Of a stretch of 64,000 nt of DNA, positions 39,521 through 48,339 are shown piece by piece (the stretch's first letter is position 1; the number at the start of each line of letters is the position of its first letter). Origin of the DNA: Mesorhizobium escarrei (lineage in GTDB: Bacteria > Pseudomonadota > Alphaproteobacteria > Rhizobiales > Rhizobiaceae); contig NZ_CAKXZT010000112.1 in assembly GCF_935825525.1 (NCBI RefSeq), positions 1 to 64,000 of the forward strand, given 5' to 3'. The notes under the pieces are model-generated. The model was not told where the DNA came from. It saw only the letters and a list, made by a program, of their open reading frames with translations, and made no database searches. Position numbers and translations under genes: made by a program.

Positions 39521-40468
39521 ATGCTCAATCGGACTGCGGACAGCGTTGCCCGGGCTACGCCTGAGCCGTTGGCCCGCAAGGTCCGGGGTATCAGCGACAA
39601 GGGCCTTGCCTGGCTGTTCATCTCGCCGACGATCCTGTTGCTTCTCGCCATCAACATCTTCCCGCTGTTCTGGGCAATCTATCTTTCCTTCACCAACTAC
39701 CGCGCCAATCGCCCCAACGAGATGGTGAAGAACGTCGGCCTCGCCAATTACAAGCGCATCCTCGGCGACCAGGATATCTGGATTGCCATGCAGACGACGG
39801 CGCATTTCGTGTTCTGGACCATCCTCCTGCAGACGCTGATCGGCTTCACGCTGGCCTGGCTGATCGACCGGAAGTTTCGCGGCCACGCCTTCTGGACGAC
39901 CATCATTCTGGTGCCGATGATGCTATCGCCGGCAGTCGTCGGCAATTTCTGGCGCTTCCTCTACGAGCCGCAGATCGGCCTGTTCGCCTATGCCGTCTCC
40001 TTCGTCACCGGCATTCCGGCAACGCAGATCGGCATGCTCTCCAACGTCTCGCTGGCGCCGTGGTCTATCGTCATCGTCGACACCTGGATGTGGACGCCAT
40101 ACGTGATGCTGATCTGCCTCGCCGGCCTGCGCTCGATCCCCGAATACATCTATGAGGCGGCGGAGGTCGACCGCGCCTCGAACTGGCGGCAGTTCTGGTC
40201 GATCACGCTGCCGATGGCACTGCCCTTCATCATGCTGGCGGTGCTGTTTCGCGGCATCGAGAACTTCAAGATGTTCGACATGGTCAACCTGCTCACCGGC
40301 GGCGGCCCTGGATCGACCACCGAAGTCGCTTCGATCACGCTGAAGCGGCAGGCCTTCGAAAGCTGGCGAACCGGCTATTCCTCGGCCTTCGCCATCATCC
40401 TGTTCGTCGCGGTGTTCGGGCTGGCCAACATCTATGTCAAGGCGCTCAACAAGGTGAAGCAGAGATGA
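39521..40468 (+). CDS. ABC transporter permease, MalF/UgpA type
   Basis: A 315-residue inner-membrane permease with about six membrane segments and the cytoplasmic EAA loop EYIYEAAEVDRASNWRQFWSITLPMALP, which contacts the ATPase. It pairs with the next permease. The ATG at 39521 is chosen because it gives a normal short N-terminus; a GTG at 39500 is also in frame. Its stop overlaps the next start (ATGA). Confidence 0.9.
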   Translation: MLNRTADSVARATPEPLARKVRGISDKGLAWLFISPTILLLLAINIFPLFWAIYLSFTNYRANRPNEMVKNVGLANYKRILGDQDIWIAMQTTAHFVFWTILLQTLIGFTLAWLIDRKFRGHAFWTTIILVPMMLSPAVVGNFWRFLYEPQIGLFAYAVSFVTGIPATQIGMLSNVSLAPWSIVIVDTWMWTPYVMLICLAGLRSIPEYIYEAAEVDRASNWRQFWSITLPMALPFIMLAVLFRGIENFKMFDMVNLLTGGGPGSTTEVASITLKRQAFESWRTGYSSAFAIILFVAVFGLANIYVKALNKVKQR

Positions 40469-41415
40469 GCCTGACGTCAGCCCATTCTGTTGTCGCACCC
40501 TCGGCGGTGTCGAAGCGCGTCGCCGGCACGATCATCGTGCTTTACGCGCTGATCTCGATCGTGCCGCTGTTGTGGATCTTCGCCACCAGCTTCAAGACGC
40601 CGCCGGACTCGATCGCCTATCCGCCAAAAATCCTGTTCCAGCCGAGCCTCGAGGGCTACTGCAATCTGTTCTCGACCCGCACCCGGCAGACGCCGGAATA
40701 CATCAACGCGCTGGGGCCGGCGACCGGCGTCTGCGACGAGACAGTGCGCAAGCGCAACATGGTGATCGCCGGCCCGTCCAATTTCATGCCGCGCTTCGTC
40801 AATTCGCTGATCATCGCCTTCGGCTCGACCTTTTGCGCGGTGTTCCTCGGCACATTGTCGGCGTATGGCTTCTCGCGCTTCAAGGTGCCGCTGGCCGACG
40901 ACCTGCTGTTCTTCATCCTGTCGACGCGGATGATGCCGCCGATCGCGGTCGCTATCCCCATCTATCTGATGTATCGCGAGCTTGGCCTGTCGGACACCGC
41001 GCTCGGCATGATCCTGCTCTATACGGCAGTCAATGTGTCGCTCGCCGTGTGGCTGCTGAAGGGCTTCATCGACGAGATCCCGCGCGAATACGAAGAAGCG
41101 GCGATGATCGACGGCTATACGCGGCTGCAGGCCTTCTGGCGCACCGTGCTGCCGCAGGCGACCACCGGCATTGCCGCGACAGCAATCTTCTGCCTGATCT
41201 TCGCCTGGAACGAGTATGCGTTCGCAGCACTGCTGACCTCGGGCACGGCGCAGACCGCACCGCCCTTCATCCCGACCATCATCGGCGAAGGCGGCCAGGA
41301 CTGGCCGGCGGTCGCCGCGGGCACGACGATCTTCCTGGTGCCGATCCTGGTGTTCACCATCCTGCTTCGCAAGCAGTTGCTGCGTGGCATCACCTTCGGC
41401 GCGGTGCGCAAATGA
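40465..41415 (+). CDS. ABC transporter permease, MalG/UgpE type
   Basis: A 316-residue permease with the EAA motif EYEEAAMIDGYTRLQAFWRTVLPQATTG and a C-terminal LRGITFGAVRK tail typical of MalG-like subunits. A periplasmic loop after the first membrane segment is longer than usual, with two cysteines in CNLFSTRTRQ...VCDE. It overlaps both neighbours by four bases (ATGA), so the three genes are translationally coupled. Confidence 0.9.
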   Translation: MSLTSAHSVVAPSAVSKRVAGTIIVLYALISIVPLLWIFATSFKTPPDSIAYPPKILFQPSLEGYCNLFSTRTRQTPEYINALGPATGVCDETVRKRNMVIAGPSNFMPRFVNSLIIAFGSTFCAVFLGTLSAYGFSRFKVPLADDLLFFILSTRMMPPIAVAIPIYLMYRELGLSDTALGMILLYTAVNVSLAVWLLKGFIDEIPREYEEAAMIDGYTRLQAFWRTVLPQATTGIAATAIFCLIFAWNEYAFAALLTSGTAQTAPPFIPTIIGEGGQDWPAVAAGTTIFLVPILVFTILLRKQLLRGITFGAVRK

Positions 41416-41618
41416 GCCTGACCCAACCCGCAAAACGCAAGTCGCGCTGGCCGGCATGGGCCAGGCGCGGACTGATGGAGAATATCGCTACCGCGATCAT
41501 TGCCATTGGCTTCCTGATGCTGTTCCAGCCCTTCGCGCTGTCGCTCTACACTTATTCGTTCATCACCATGCTTGCCGGCACCGCGATGTTCATCATCGTC
41601 TCGAAGTTTCCGGAGTAG
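41412..41618 (+). CDS. Small two-helix membrane protein of the ABC operon
   Basis: A 68-residue protein with a basic N-terminus (QPAKRKSRWPAWARR) and two hydrophobic segments (about residues 26-42 and 47-63). No named domain is recognised. The glycerol ABC operon of Rhizobium leguminosarum also has a small membrane protein, GlpU, between permease and other genes, so it may be a functional analogue, perhaps helping assembly of the permeases. The coupling to the permease (ATGA overlap) and the 3-base gap to the ATPase argue that it is a real gene. Confidence 0.72.
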   Translation: MSLTQPAKRKSRWPAWARRGLMENIATAIIAIGFLMLFQPFALSLYTYSFITMLAGTAMFIIVSKFPE

Positions 41619-41621
41619 ACG

Positions 41622-42749
41622 ATGGCGGAGATCAGGGTCGAGCATCTGAGAAAGGCATTCGGCGATTTCATCGCCGTGCAGGATTCCAACTTCGTCGTCG
41701 GGGATGGCGAGTTCTTCGTCATGCTGGGCCCGTCGGGTTGCGGCAAGACGACGACGTTGCGCATGATTGCCGGGCTCGAACTGCCGACCGGCGGCAAGAT
41801 CCTGCTCGGTGGCGAGGACGTCACCATGCGGCGTGCCCGCGAGCGCGACATCGCCTTCGTCTTCCAGTTGTTCGCGCTCTATCCGCACATGAATGTGCGC
41901 AAGAACATCGGTTTCCCGCTGCTGGCGCAAGGCATGCCCGGCATCGAAATCCGCCGGCGCGTCGAAGAGACGGCGAAGCTGTTGCGCATCGACCATCTGC
42001 TCAACAAATCGGTCTCCGGCCTTGCCGGCGGTGATCGCCAGCGCGTGGCGCTCGGCCGCGCCATCGTGCGGCGGCCAAAGTGCTTCCTTATGGACGAGCC
42101 GCTCGGCACGCTCGACACCGAATTCCGCGATCTCATGATCCACGAGCTGCGCGAACTGCACAACCGCATCCACGCCACCACGGTCTACGTCACGCATGAC
42201 CAGATGGAAGCGATGTCGATGGCCGACAAGATCGCAGTGATGAACCACGGCGTCATCGAGCAGTTCGGCACGCCACGCGAAATCTACGACCGGCCGGCGA
42301 CCATGTTCGTCGCCGATTTCATCGGCTCGCCGCCGATGAATTTTCTCGGCTTCGGCGGCGGGCTTTCAAAGGGCGCCAGCGAGATTGTGGTGCAAGGCGC
42401 CAAGGTGGCAGTGCCGGAGGTCCGCGAGGATATCGCGCCCGCCGACATGGCGCTCGGCATCCGGCCCGAGCACATCCGCTTCGACGACGGCTCGAAGCTG
42501 CGCGGCGCCATCTATGGCACCGAATATCTCGGCACCACGCAGATCGTCGCGGTGGAGACGTCCGGCGGCATCATCAAGGCGCGGGTGCCGGCCGAAATCC
42601 GGCTCAATCCGGGCGACCAAGTCGGCCTGGCGCTGAGCAGCACGCGGCTGTCGCTGTTCGAGAAGGGCTCCGGCCGCGCTGTGCGAACCGCAATCCATGA
42701 CACGGTAATCCATCACGGGGCTTCCCAGGGAAGAGCGCATCGTGGCTGA
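41622..42749 (+). CDS. ABC transporter ATPase 1 with altered signature motif
   Basis: A 375-residue MalK/UgpC-type ATPase with C-terminal TOBE-like region. Walker A is GPSGCGKT (36-43), Walker B is CFLMDEP with Glu159, and the H-loop THDQMEAM is present. The signature is LAGGD (134-138) instead of LSGGQ/E, and the Q-loop reads FQLFALYPH. The change may make one of the two composite ATP sites weaker in an ATPase pair. It overlaps the second ATPase gene by 8 bases. Confidence 0.9.
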   Translation: MAEIRVEHLRKAFGDFIAVQDSNFVVGDGEFFVMLGPSGCGKTTTLRMIAGLELPTGGKILLGGEDVTMRRARERDIAFVFQLFALYPHMNVRKNIGFPLLAQGMPGIEIRRRVEETAKLLRIDHLLNKSVSGLAGGDRQRVALGRAIVRRPKCFLMDEPLGTLDTEFRDLMIHELRELHNRIHATTVYVTHDQMEAMSMADKIAVMNHGVIEQFGTPREIYDRPATMFVADFIGSPPMNFLGFGGGLSKGASEIVVQGAKVAVPEVREDIAPADMALGIRPEHIRFDDGSKLRGAIYGTEYLGTTQIVAVETSGGIIKARVPAEIRLNPGDQVGLALSSTRLSLFEKGSGRAVRTAIHDTVIHHGASQGRAHRG

Positions 42750-43761
42750 CGTGCAGATCAAAGGCGTGACCAAGAGCTTCGGCGAGTATGTCGCCGTGGA
42801 CACTCTCGATCTGCACGTCGCCGATGGCGAATTCGTCGTGCTGCTCGGCCCGACCGGCGCCGGCAAGACGACGACGCTGCGGCTGATCGCCGGATTGGAA
42901 CGGCCCGACACGGGCTCGATCCATATCGGCGGCCGCAATGCGACAACGTTGTCGCCGGCCGAGCGCGACACCGCCTTCGTCTTCCAGCAATATTCGCTCT
43001 ATCCGCATCTGTCGGTCTACGACAATCTGGCCTTTCCGCTGCGCTCGCCGGCGCGGCGGCTGAACGAGGACGCGGTGCGCCGCCGCGTCGAGGATGTGGC
43101 CAGGATGGTGCGCATCCATCACAAGCTCTCCAGCCGCTCCACCAAACTTTCCGGCGGCGAGATGCAGCGCGTCGCCATCGGCCGCGCTTTGGTGCGCAAG
43201 CCTTCGATCTACCTGATGGACGAGCCGTTGTCGTCGCTCGACGCCAAACTGCGCGCCGACCTCCGGCTCGAACTGAAGCGCATCCAGGCCGAGCTCGGCG
43301 CCACCATGCTTTATGTCACGCACGACCAGATCGAAGCGATGACGATGGCCGATCGCATCGGCATTCTCGCCGACGGCGTGCTGGTGCAGATCGGCACGCC
43401 GCGCACCATCTACTCGGAGCCGGCAAACCTTCATGTCGCCGCAAGGCTCGGCCAGCCGGCGATCAATCTGTTGCCGACCGGCCTGCTGCCGGATGGCGAC
43501 ATGCCGGCGGGAACCAAAACGATCGGCGCGCGTACAGAACATCTGTCGATCGGCAAGGCATCGAATGGCCCCGCCGACGGCGTTGTCAACTGGGTCGAAC
43601 ATCTGGGCGACCAGAACCACCTGCATGTGACGGTGGGAAGCAGAAAGCTGGTGACGCTGACCGACCCCGACACCCAATTGGAAAAGGGCGACAGGGTGAT
43701 TATCCGCTATCGGGCGCCGCTGTTCTTCGACCAGGCCGGAAACAGGATTGCAAACCGATGA
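42742..43761 (+). CDS. ABC transporter ATPase 2, canonical
   Basis: A 339-residue partner ATPase. It has Walker A GPTGAGKT, Q-loop FQQYSLYPH, a normal signature LSGGE (136-140), Walker B IYLMDEP and THDQIEAM. It begins with GTG at 42742, inside the end of the first ATPase gene, behind AGGGAAGAG. Two different ATPases in one importer is the pattern of the rhizobial glycerol transporter GlpST and a few polyol systems. Its end overlaps dhaL (ATGA). Confidence 0.9.
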   Translation: MADVQIKGVTKSFGEYVAVDTLDLHVADGEFVVLLGPTGAGKTTTLRLIAGLERPDTGSIHIGGRNATTLSPAERDTAFVFQQYSLYPHLSVYDNLAFPLRSPARRLNEDAVRRRVEDVARMVRIHHKLSSRSTKLSGGEMQRVAIGRALVRKPSIYLMDEPLSSLDAKLRADLRLELKRIQAELGATMLYVTHDQIEAMTMADRIGILADGVLVQIGTPRTIYSEPANLHVAARLGQPAINLLPTGLLPDGDMPAGTKTIGARTEHLSIGKASNGPADGVVNWVEHLGDQNHLHVTVGSRKLVTLTDPDTQLEKGDRVIIRYRAPLFFDQAGNRIANR

Positions 43762-44393
43762 GCGCTGGGACGATGGTCAAGACTGGGACACTGGACAAGG
43801 TTGACCTGAAGACGCTGATATCAGTCACCGCCGACACGATTGCCGCTCACGCCGAAGAGTTGACCGCGCTCGACCAGGCGATCGGCGACGGCGACCATGG
43901 CCTCAACATGAAGCGCGGCTTCGAGGCGGTGCGCGCCGAGGCCGACACGTTCGCGACAAAGCCGCTGCCGGACGCTCTGAAAGCGATCGGCACCAAGCTG
44001 GTGATGACCGTTGGCGGGGCTTCGGGCCCCTTGTTCGGGACGCTGTTCATGGCGCTCGGCAAGGAAATTTCGGCAGAGCCGGATCGCGCCAATCTGACGG
44101 CAGCGTTCGGCAAGGCAATCGAAGCGGTGGCAGCACGTGGCAAGTCGCAGGTCGGGCAGAAGACCATGCTCGACGTGCTGCAGCCGGTGCATGACGCCCT
44201 GCTGCAGGGAAAGACCGGATTGGAAATCACTGACGCCGCGGACAATGCTGCCGCTGCCACCGTGCCGATGAAGGCCTTGCGCGGACGCGCTTCGTTCCTC
44301 GGCGACCGCTCTATCGGCCATATGGATGCCGGCGGGCGCTCGGTCGCGCTTCTGGTGCGGGCTGTCGCCGAGACGATCGAGGGGCAAGCATGA
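43758..44393 (+). CDS. dhaL: Dihydroxyacetone kinase ADP-binding subunit DhaL
   Basis: A 211-residue subunit that holds ADP permanently and transfers phosphate from DhaM to dihydroxyacetone on DhaK. The Mg-binding aspartates lie in LDQAIGDGDHG (Asp39, Asp44, Asp46). The GGASGPLFGTLF loop and a C-terminal SIGHMDAGGRSVALL segment are typical. It overlaps the second ABC ATPase gene at its start and dhaM at its end (ATGA each), so uptake and kinase genes are tightly coupled. Confidence 0.93.
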   Translation: MSAGTMVKTGTLDKVDLKTLISVTADTIAAHAEELTALDQAIGDGDHGLNMKRGFEAVRAEADTFATKPLPDALKAIGTKLVMTVGGASGPLFGTLFMALGKEISAEPDRANLTAAFGKAIEAVAARGKSQVGQKTMLDVLQPVHDALLQGKTGLEITDAADNAAAATVPMKALRGRASFLGDRSIGHMDAGGRSVALLVRAVAETIEGQA

Positions 44394-44779
44394 GCAATGT
44401 CGGCATCGTCATCGTCTCGCATTCACCGCTGGTCGCCGAGGGCACGGCCGACATGGTGCGCCAAATGGTCGGCGACGAAGTGCCGCTTGCATGGTGCGGC
44501 GGAAACGGCCATGGCGGGCTGGGAACCAATGTCGAGGCGATCATGGCCGCGATCGACAAGGCCTGGTCGGAGGCAGGTGTCGCCATACTTGTCGATCTTG
44601 GCGGCGCCGAAACCAACAGCGAGATGGCGGTCGAGATGATCGGCGAGCCGCGCGCGCACAAGATCATCGTCTGCAATGCTCCGATCGTCGAGGGCGCGGT
44701 GATGGCGGCGACAGAGGCGTCCGGCGGCGCTTCGCTCAGGGAAGTGGTGGCGACAGCACACGAATTGTCGCCATCGTGA
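44390..44779 (+). CDS. dhaM: Phosphocarrier DhaM, EIIA-Man-type domain only
   Basis: A 129-residue EIIA domain that accepts phosphate from HPr on His11 (VIVSHS) and passes it to DhaL-bound ADP. In E. coli DhaM is a fusion of EIIA, HPr and an EI fragment. Here only the EIIA part is present, and HPr and EI follow as separate genes. The GGNGHGGLGTN and VDLGGAETNSEMA segments fit the family. Confidence 0.92.
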   Translation: MSNVGIVIVSHSPLVAEGTADMVRQMVGDEVPLAWCGGNGHGGLGTNVEAIMAAIDKAWSEAGVAILVDLGGAETNSEMAVEMIGEPRAHKIIVCNAPIVEGAVMAATEASGGASLREVVATAHELSPS

Positions 44780-44800
44780 ATGAACAGGAATTTTGACTCA

Positions 44801-45103
44801 ATGTCCGCAGCCGCCGAAGCCACCGTTCTGATCACCCATGAGGTCGGCCTGCATGCGCGCCCTTCGGTGAAGTTCACCAAGCTCGCCAAGACGTTTTCGG
44901 CCGAAGTCGAAGTGGCGCTCGCCGCCAACGGGCCTTGGTTCGACGCCAAGAGCATCGTCAAGGTGATGGCAGCCAAGGCGCCGAAAGGCACGGTGCTGCA
45001 TATCAGAGCCAAGGGCGACGGTGCCGGCGAGGCGGTCGGCGCGCTCGTCGAGCTGGTGCGGCGCGATTTCGACGAGGGTGTCGACCATGCCCGAACCGCT
45101 TAG
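44801..45103 (+). CDS. HPr-type phosphocarrier of the DHA phosphorelay
   Basis: A 100-residue HPr homologue. The active-site His18 lies in EVGLHARPS, and a serine in the KSIVKVM segment takes the place of the regulatory Ser46. The ATG at 44801 follows AGGA at a suitable distance and gives the usual N-terminus; an in-frame ATG at 44780 is less likely. It should shuttle phosphate from the next gene's Enzyme I to DhaM. It overlaps the EI gene by 17 bases. Confidence 0.88.
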   Translation: MSAAAEATVLITHEVGLHARPSVKFTKLAKTFSAEVEVALAANGPWFDAKSIVKVMAAKAPKGTVLHIRAKGDGAGEAVGALVELVRRDFDEGVDHARTA

Positions 45104-46688
45104 ACTGAAGGGGATCCCGGCTTCGGCCGGCTATGCCGAAGGGCCGCTGTTCAACCTCGACCCGGTTGTCGCGCGCTATAGAAGTAAAGCGACCGCCGCT
45201 GACGAAAGGCTCGCGCTCGAAACGGCAATCGGCACAGCGACAGGCCGGCTTGCCAAGCTGATCCAGGCGACCGAGGGCGATGCCGCCGAAATTCTCGAAT
45301 TCCAGCTCGCCATGCTGGAGGACGATGCGCTGACCGGCCCGGCCTTTGCCGCGATTGCCGCCGGCCAGCCAGCCGATGCGGCCTGGGGGCAGGCGCTCGA
45401 CGCCGAAATTGTAGGCTACGAAACGTCAGATCAGGATTATTTCCGGGCGCGCGCCGCCGACATGCGCGACATCAGAGACCAGGTGCTGCGCGCGCTGACC
45501 GAGGACAGCGACCCTGCGGCGCCGGCAGGAGCTATCTTCTACGGCGAGGACATCGCGCCGACGCGCTTTCTCGAAACCGACTGGAGCGCCGGCGGCGGCA
45601 TCGCGCTGAAGGCGGGCAGCGCCGCCAGCCACGTCGCCATGCTGGCGCGCTCGCGCGGCGTGCCTATGATCGTGGGGCTCGGGGCAGTCGGGCTCGGGGC
45701 TTCGCCGGCTGATCTTGCCGGCGTCGCCCTGCTCGATGCCGAGCATGGCGGCATCGTGTTGGGGCCAACAAGGGCAGAGGTCGAGGCGTTCCGGCAGTCG
45801 TCGTCGTGTTTCGCGGCACGTCGCAACATTGCGGAAACGTTTTTGGCCCGGCCGGCAGTGACGAAAGCCGGCACTGCGGTGCGGGTGCAGGTTAACATCG
45901 CCGATCCGTCCGACGTCAACGGTATCGATGTCTCGACCTGCGACGGCGTCGGGCTGATGCGAACCGAATTTCTGTTCGGCAAGACGCTGCCGGACGAGGA
46001 AACGCAGTATCGCGCCTACCGCAAGGTGCTCGAATGGGCTGGGGACAAGCCGGTGACCATTCGCACCGTGGACGCCGGCGGCGACAAGCCGGTGCCGGGC
46101 TTCACCGTCGAGGAGGGCAATCCGTTTCTCGGCCTGCGCGGCATCAGGCTATCGCTGGCGAGACCGGAGGTTTTTCGCGTGCAGATCAGGGCGCTGCTGC
46201 GCGCCGCCTTGCATGGCAATCTGAAGGTGATGTTCCCGATGGTCGCCGTGCGGGACGAATATCAGCGAGCAGCCGCGCTGTTCGCGGAAGAGCAGGCAGC
46301 GCTTGCTGCGCGCGGCGTCGCGCAAAAAATGCCGCCGCTCGGCATCATGGTCGAGGTGCCGTCGGTGGCGATCGCGCCTGAGGCGTTTGCCGAGGTCGCC
46401 TTCTTCTCGATCGGCTCGAACGACCTGACCCAGTATGTGATGGCGGCGGCGCGCGACAACGCGTCGGTCGCGCATCTCAATTCGATCAGGAACCCGGCCG
46501 TGCTTCGGCTGATCGCCTCGGTTGCGGCGTTCGGCCGCGCGCAAGAGATTCCGGTCAGCCTGTGCGGCGACGCCGGCGGCGATCCTGCGGCGATCCCGGC
46601 GCTGATTGAGGCCGGCCTGCGCGACCTTTCCGTGGTTCCCGCCCAGCTCGCAATGGCCAAAGCGGCCATCGCGGACGTCTCGATCTAG
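45087..46688 (+). CDS. PEP-protein phosphotransferase, Enzyme I type
   Basis: A 533-residue Enzyme I that takes phosphate from PEP. The phosphohistidine is His182 in GSAASHVAMLARS. The PEP-binding barrel shows MRTEFLF, GLRGIRLSL, GSNDLTQY and the LCGDAGGDP loop with the catalytic cysteine. It lacks the N-terminal GAF domain of nitrogen-PTS enzymes, so it is a carbon-type EI of somewhat short length. The ATG at 45087 lies inside the HPr gene. It supplies the DhaM/DhaL relay, making the operon self-contained. Confidence 0.92.
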   Translation: MPEPLRLKGIPASAGYAEGPLFNLDPVVARYRSKATAADERLALETAIGTATGRLAKLIQATEGDAAEILEFQLAMLEDDALTGPAFAAIAAGQPADAAWGQALDAEIVGYETSDQDYFRARAADMRDIRDQVLRALTEDSDPAAPAGAIFYGEDIAPTRFLETDWSAGGGIALKAGSAASHVAMLARSRGVPMIVGLGAVGLGASPADLAGVALLDAEHGGIVLGPTRAEVEAFRQSSSCFAARRNIAETFLARPAVTKAGTAVRVQVNIADPSDVNGIDVSTCDGVGLMRTEFLFGKTLPDEETQYRAYRKVLEWAGDKPVTIRTVDAGGDKPVPGFTVEEGNPFLGLRGIRLSLARPEVFRVQIRALLRAALHGNLKVMFPMVAVRDEYQRAAALFAEEQAALAARGVAQKMPPLGIMVEVPSVAIAPEAFAEVAFFSIGSNDLTQYVMAAARDNASVAHLNSIRNPAVLRLIASVAAFGRAQEIPVSLCGDAGGDPAAIPALIEAGLRDLSVVPAQLAMAKAAIADVSI

Positions 46689-46697
46689 GCAACCGGC

Positions 46698-47123
46698 ATG
46701 GTCGACAAGACACCTGAAGCCGGCTCCGAAGAGGCGATCCGCGCCTATAAGTCGATCCTGTCGCAGGTCCTCGACCAGCGCCCGTCCGGCATGCGCCAGC
46801 GCCTCGCCGACGCGTTGGGCAAGCATCGCAGCTTCGTCACCCAGATTTCCAGCCCGGCCTACTCGATCCCGATCCCGTCAAAACATTTGCCGGCTATTTT
46901 CGCCGTCTGCCATTTCAGCACGGCCGAACGCGACCATTTTCTTGCCGCCTACCATCAGGCGCATCCGGGAAAAATGTCGCTGGCATCCGGCATGCGCAAG
47001 ACGCGGCATGTTTCGCTGATCGTTCCCGATTTCGGCGACGACAAACAGAACGCGGCGCTCGACAGGGCGGTCAACGATTTCATCCAGAAGATCACCAGTA
47101 TCGCCGGCAAGGGCGGGACATAG
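46698..47123 (+). CDS. Small putative DNA-binding protein of the DHA operon
   Basis: A 141-residue protein. Residues about 28-60 (SGMRQRLADALGKHRSFVTQISS) look like a Cro/XRE-type helix-turn-helix, followed by HLPAIFAVCHFSTAERDHFLAAYHQAHP. The C-terminal third (SLIVPDFGDDKQNAALDRAVNDF) is a separate small segment. It sits between EI and dhaK in the same direction with 9 and 35 base gaps. A role as regulator of this operon is plausible, acting perhaps on the TGTTTAGT sites, but is not shown. I know no named family. Confidence 0.68.
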   Translation: MVDKTPEAGSEEAIRAYKSILSQVLDQRPSGMRQRLADALGKHRSFVTQISSPAYSIPIPSKHLPAIFAVCHFSTAERDHFLAAYHQAHPGKMSLASGMRKTRHVSLIVPDFGDDKQNAALDRAVNDFIQKITSIAGKGGT

Positions 47124-47158
47124 TCGCGCCACGTTCAGCTATTTCGGGAGAGACGGCC

Positions 47159-48145
47159 ATGAAGAAGTTTCTGAATTCTGTGGACACGGTGCTGACCGAA
47201 AGCCTCGACGGCTTCGTTGCCGCCCATGCCGACGTCCTTGTGCTTGGCGACGAGCATAAATTCGTGCGCCGCAGGACACTCAAGCCGGGCAAGGTAGCGC
47301 TGATTTCCGGGGGCGGCTCTGGTCACGAGCCGCTGCATGGCGGGCTGGTCGGGCATGGCATGCTGGATGCCGCCTGCCCCGGCCAGGTGTTCACCTCGCC
47401 GACGCCGGACCAGATGATGGCGGCCGCGGAGGCGGTCAACACCGGTGCCGGCTGCCTGTTCATCGTCAAGAACTACGAGGGCGACGTGATGAATTTCGAC
47501 ATGGCTGCCGAAATGTCGGAGGGCGTGATGCAAGTGGTGACCAATGACGATGTCGCGGTCGAGAACTCCTCCTATACTACTGGCCGACGCGGCGTTGCCG
47601 GGACGCTGGTGGTCGAGAAGATCCTCGGCGCCGCGGCCGAGCAGGGCATGGCGCTGAAGCCGTTGAAGGCGCTTGGCGAACGCGTCAATGGCGCGACGCG
47701 CTCTATGGGCGTTGCGCTGACCAGTTGCACCGTACCGGCCGCCGGCAAGCCGACCTTCGATATCGGCGACGGCGAGATGGAATTCGGTGTCGGCATCCAT
47801 GGCGAACCGGGGCGCCGCCGCGACGCGTTGAAGAGCGCCGACGCCATCGCCGAGGAAATCTGCGCGGCGATATCAGGCGATCTCGGTGACGGAGCAAAAG
47901 GCCCGGCGCTGCTTTTCGTCAACGGTTTCGGCGGCACGCCGCTGATGGAACTCTACCTGATGTACAACAGCGCCCGGAAAATCTTCGAGAGCAACGGCGT
48001 GACGGTCACTCGCTCACTGGTCGGGTCCTACGTGACTTCGCTCGACATGGCCGGCTGCTCGATCACGCTGACCATGCTCGACGACGAGACGACCGCATTT
48101 TGGGACGCACCGGTTCATACGGCTGCGCTGCGCTGGGGGATGTAG
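47159..48145 (+). CDS. dhaK: Dihydroxyacetone kinase substrate-binding subunit DhaK
   Basis: A 328-residue subunit that binds dihydroxyacetone covalently through a histidine as a hemiaminal. The candidate is His214 in GIHGEPGRRR; His56 (GGGSGHEP) and Asp109 (KNYEGD) complete the site as in E. coli DhaK. The product is dihydroxyacetone phosphate, which enters glycolysis or gluconeogenesis. The ATG at 47159 follows GGGAGAG. It is the last gene of the operon, separated from dhaL by four genes, an order that differs from the usual dhaKLM. Confidence 0.94.
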   Translation: MKKFLNSVDTVLTESLDGFVAAHADVLVLGDEHKFVRRRTLKPGKVALISGGGSGHEPLHGGLVGHGMLDAACPGQVFTSPTPDQMMAAAEAVNTGAGCLFIVKNYEGDVMNFDMAAEMSEGVMQVVTNDDVAVENSSYTTGRRGVAGTLVVEKILGAAAEQGMALKPLKALGERVNGATRSMGVALTSCTVPAAGKPTFDIGDGEMEFGVGIHGEPGRRRDALKSADAIAEEICAAISGDLGDGAKGPALLFVNGFGGTPLMELYLMYNSARKIFESNGVTVTRSLVGSYVTSLDMAGCSITLTMLDDETTAFWDAPVHTAALRWGM

Positions 48146-48339
48146 CACGGCCAAAACCGCGCCACGGCTATAGGAACCGTATTGAGCGAGCAGGCGCTTT
48201 CAACGCACCTGGCCGGTTGCGGCGACAAAGCGGCGGTCACGTCCATTTCGACCACGAAGTCGCCAAGACGAATTTGCACGTGCTTGCAAAAACAGCATAC
48301 GCTATTTCCAAGGACAGAAACATTCTTGGAGGAAGCTGG

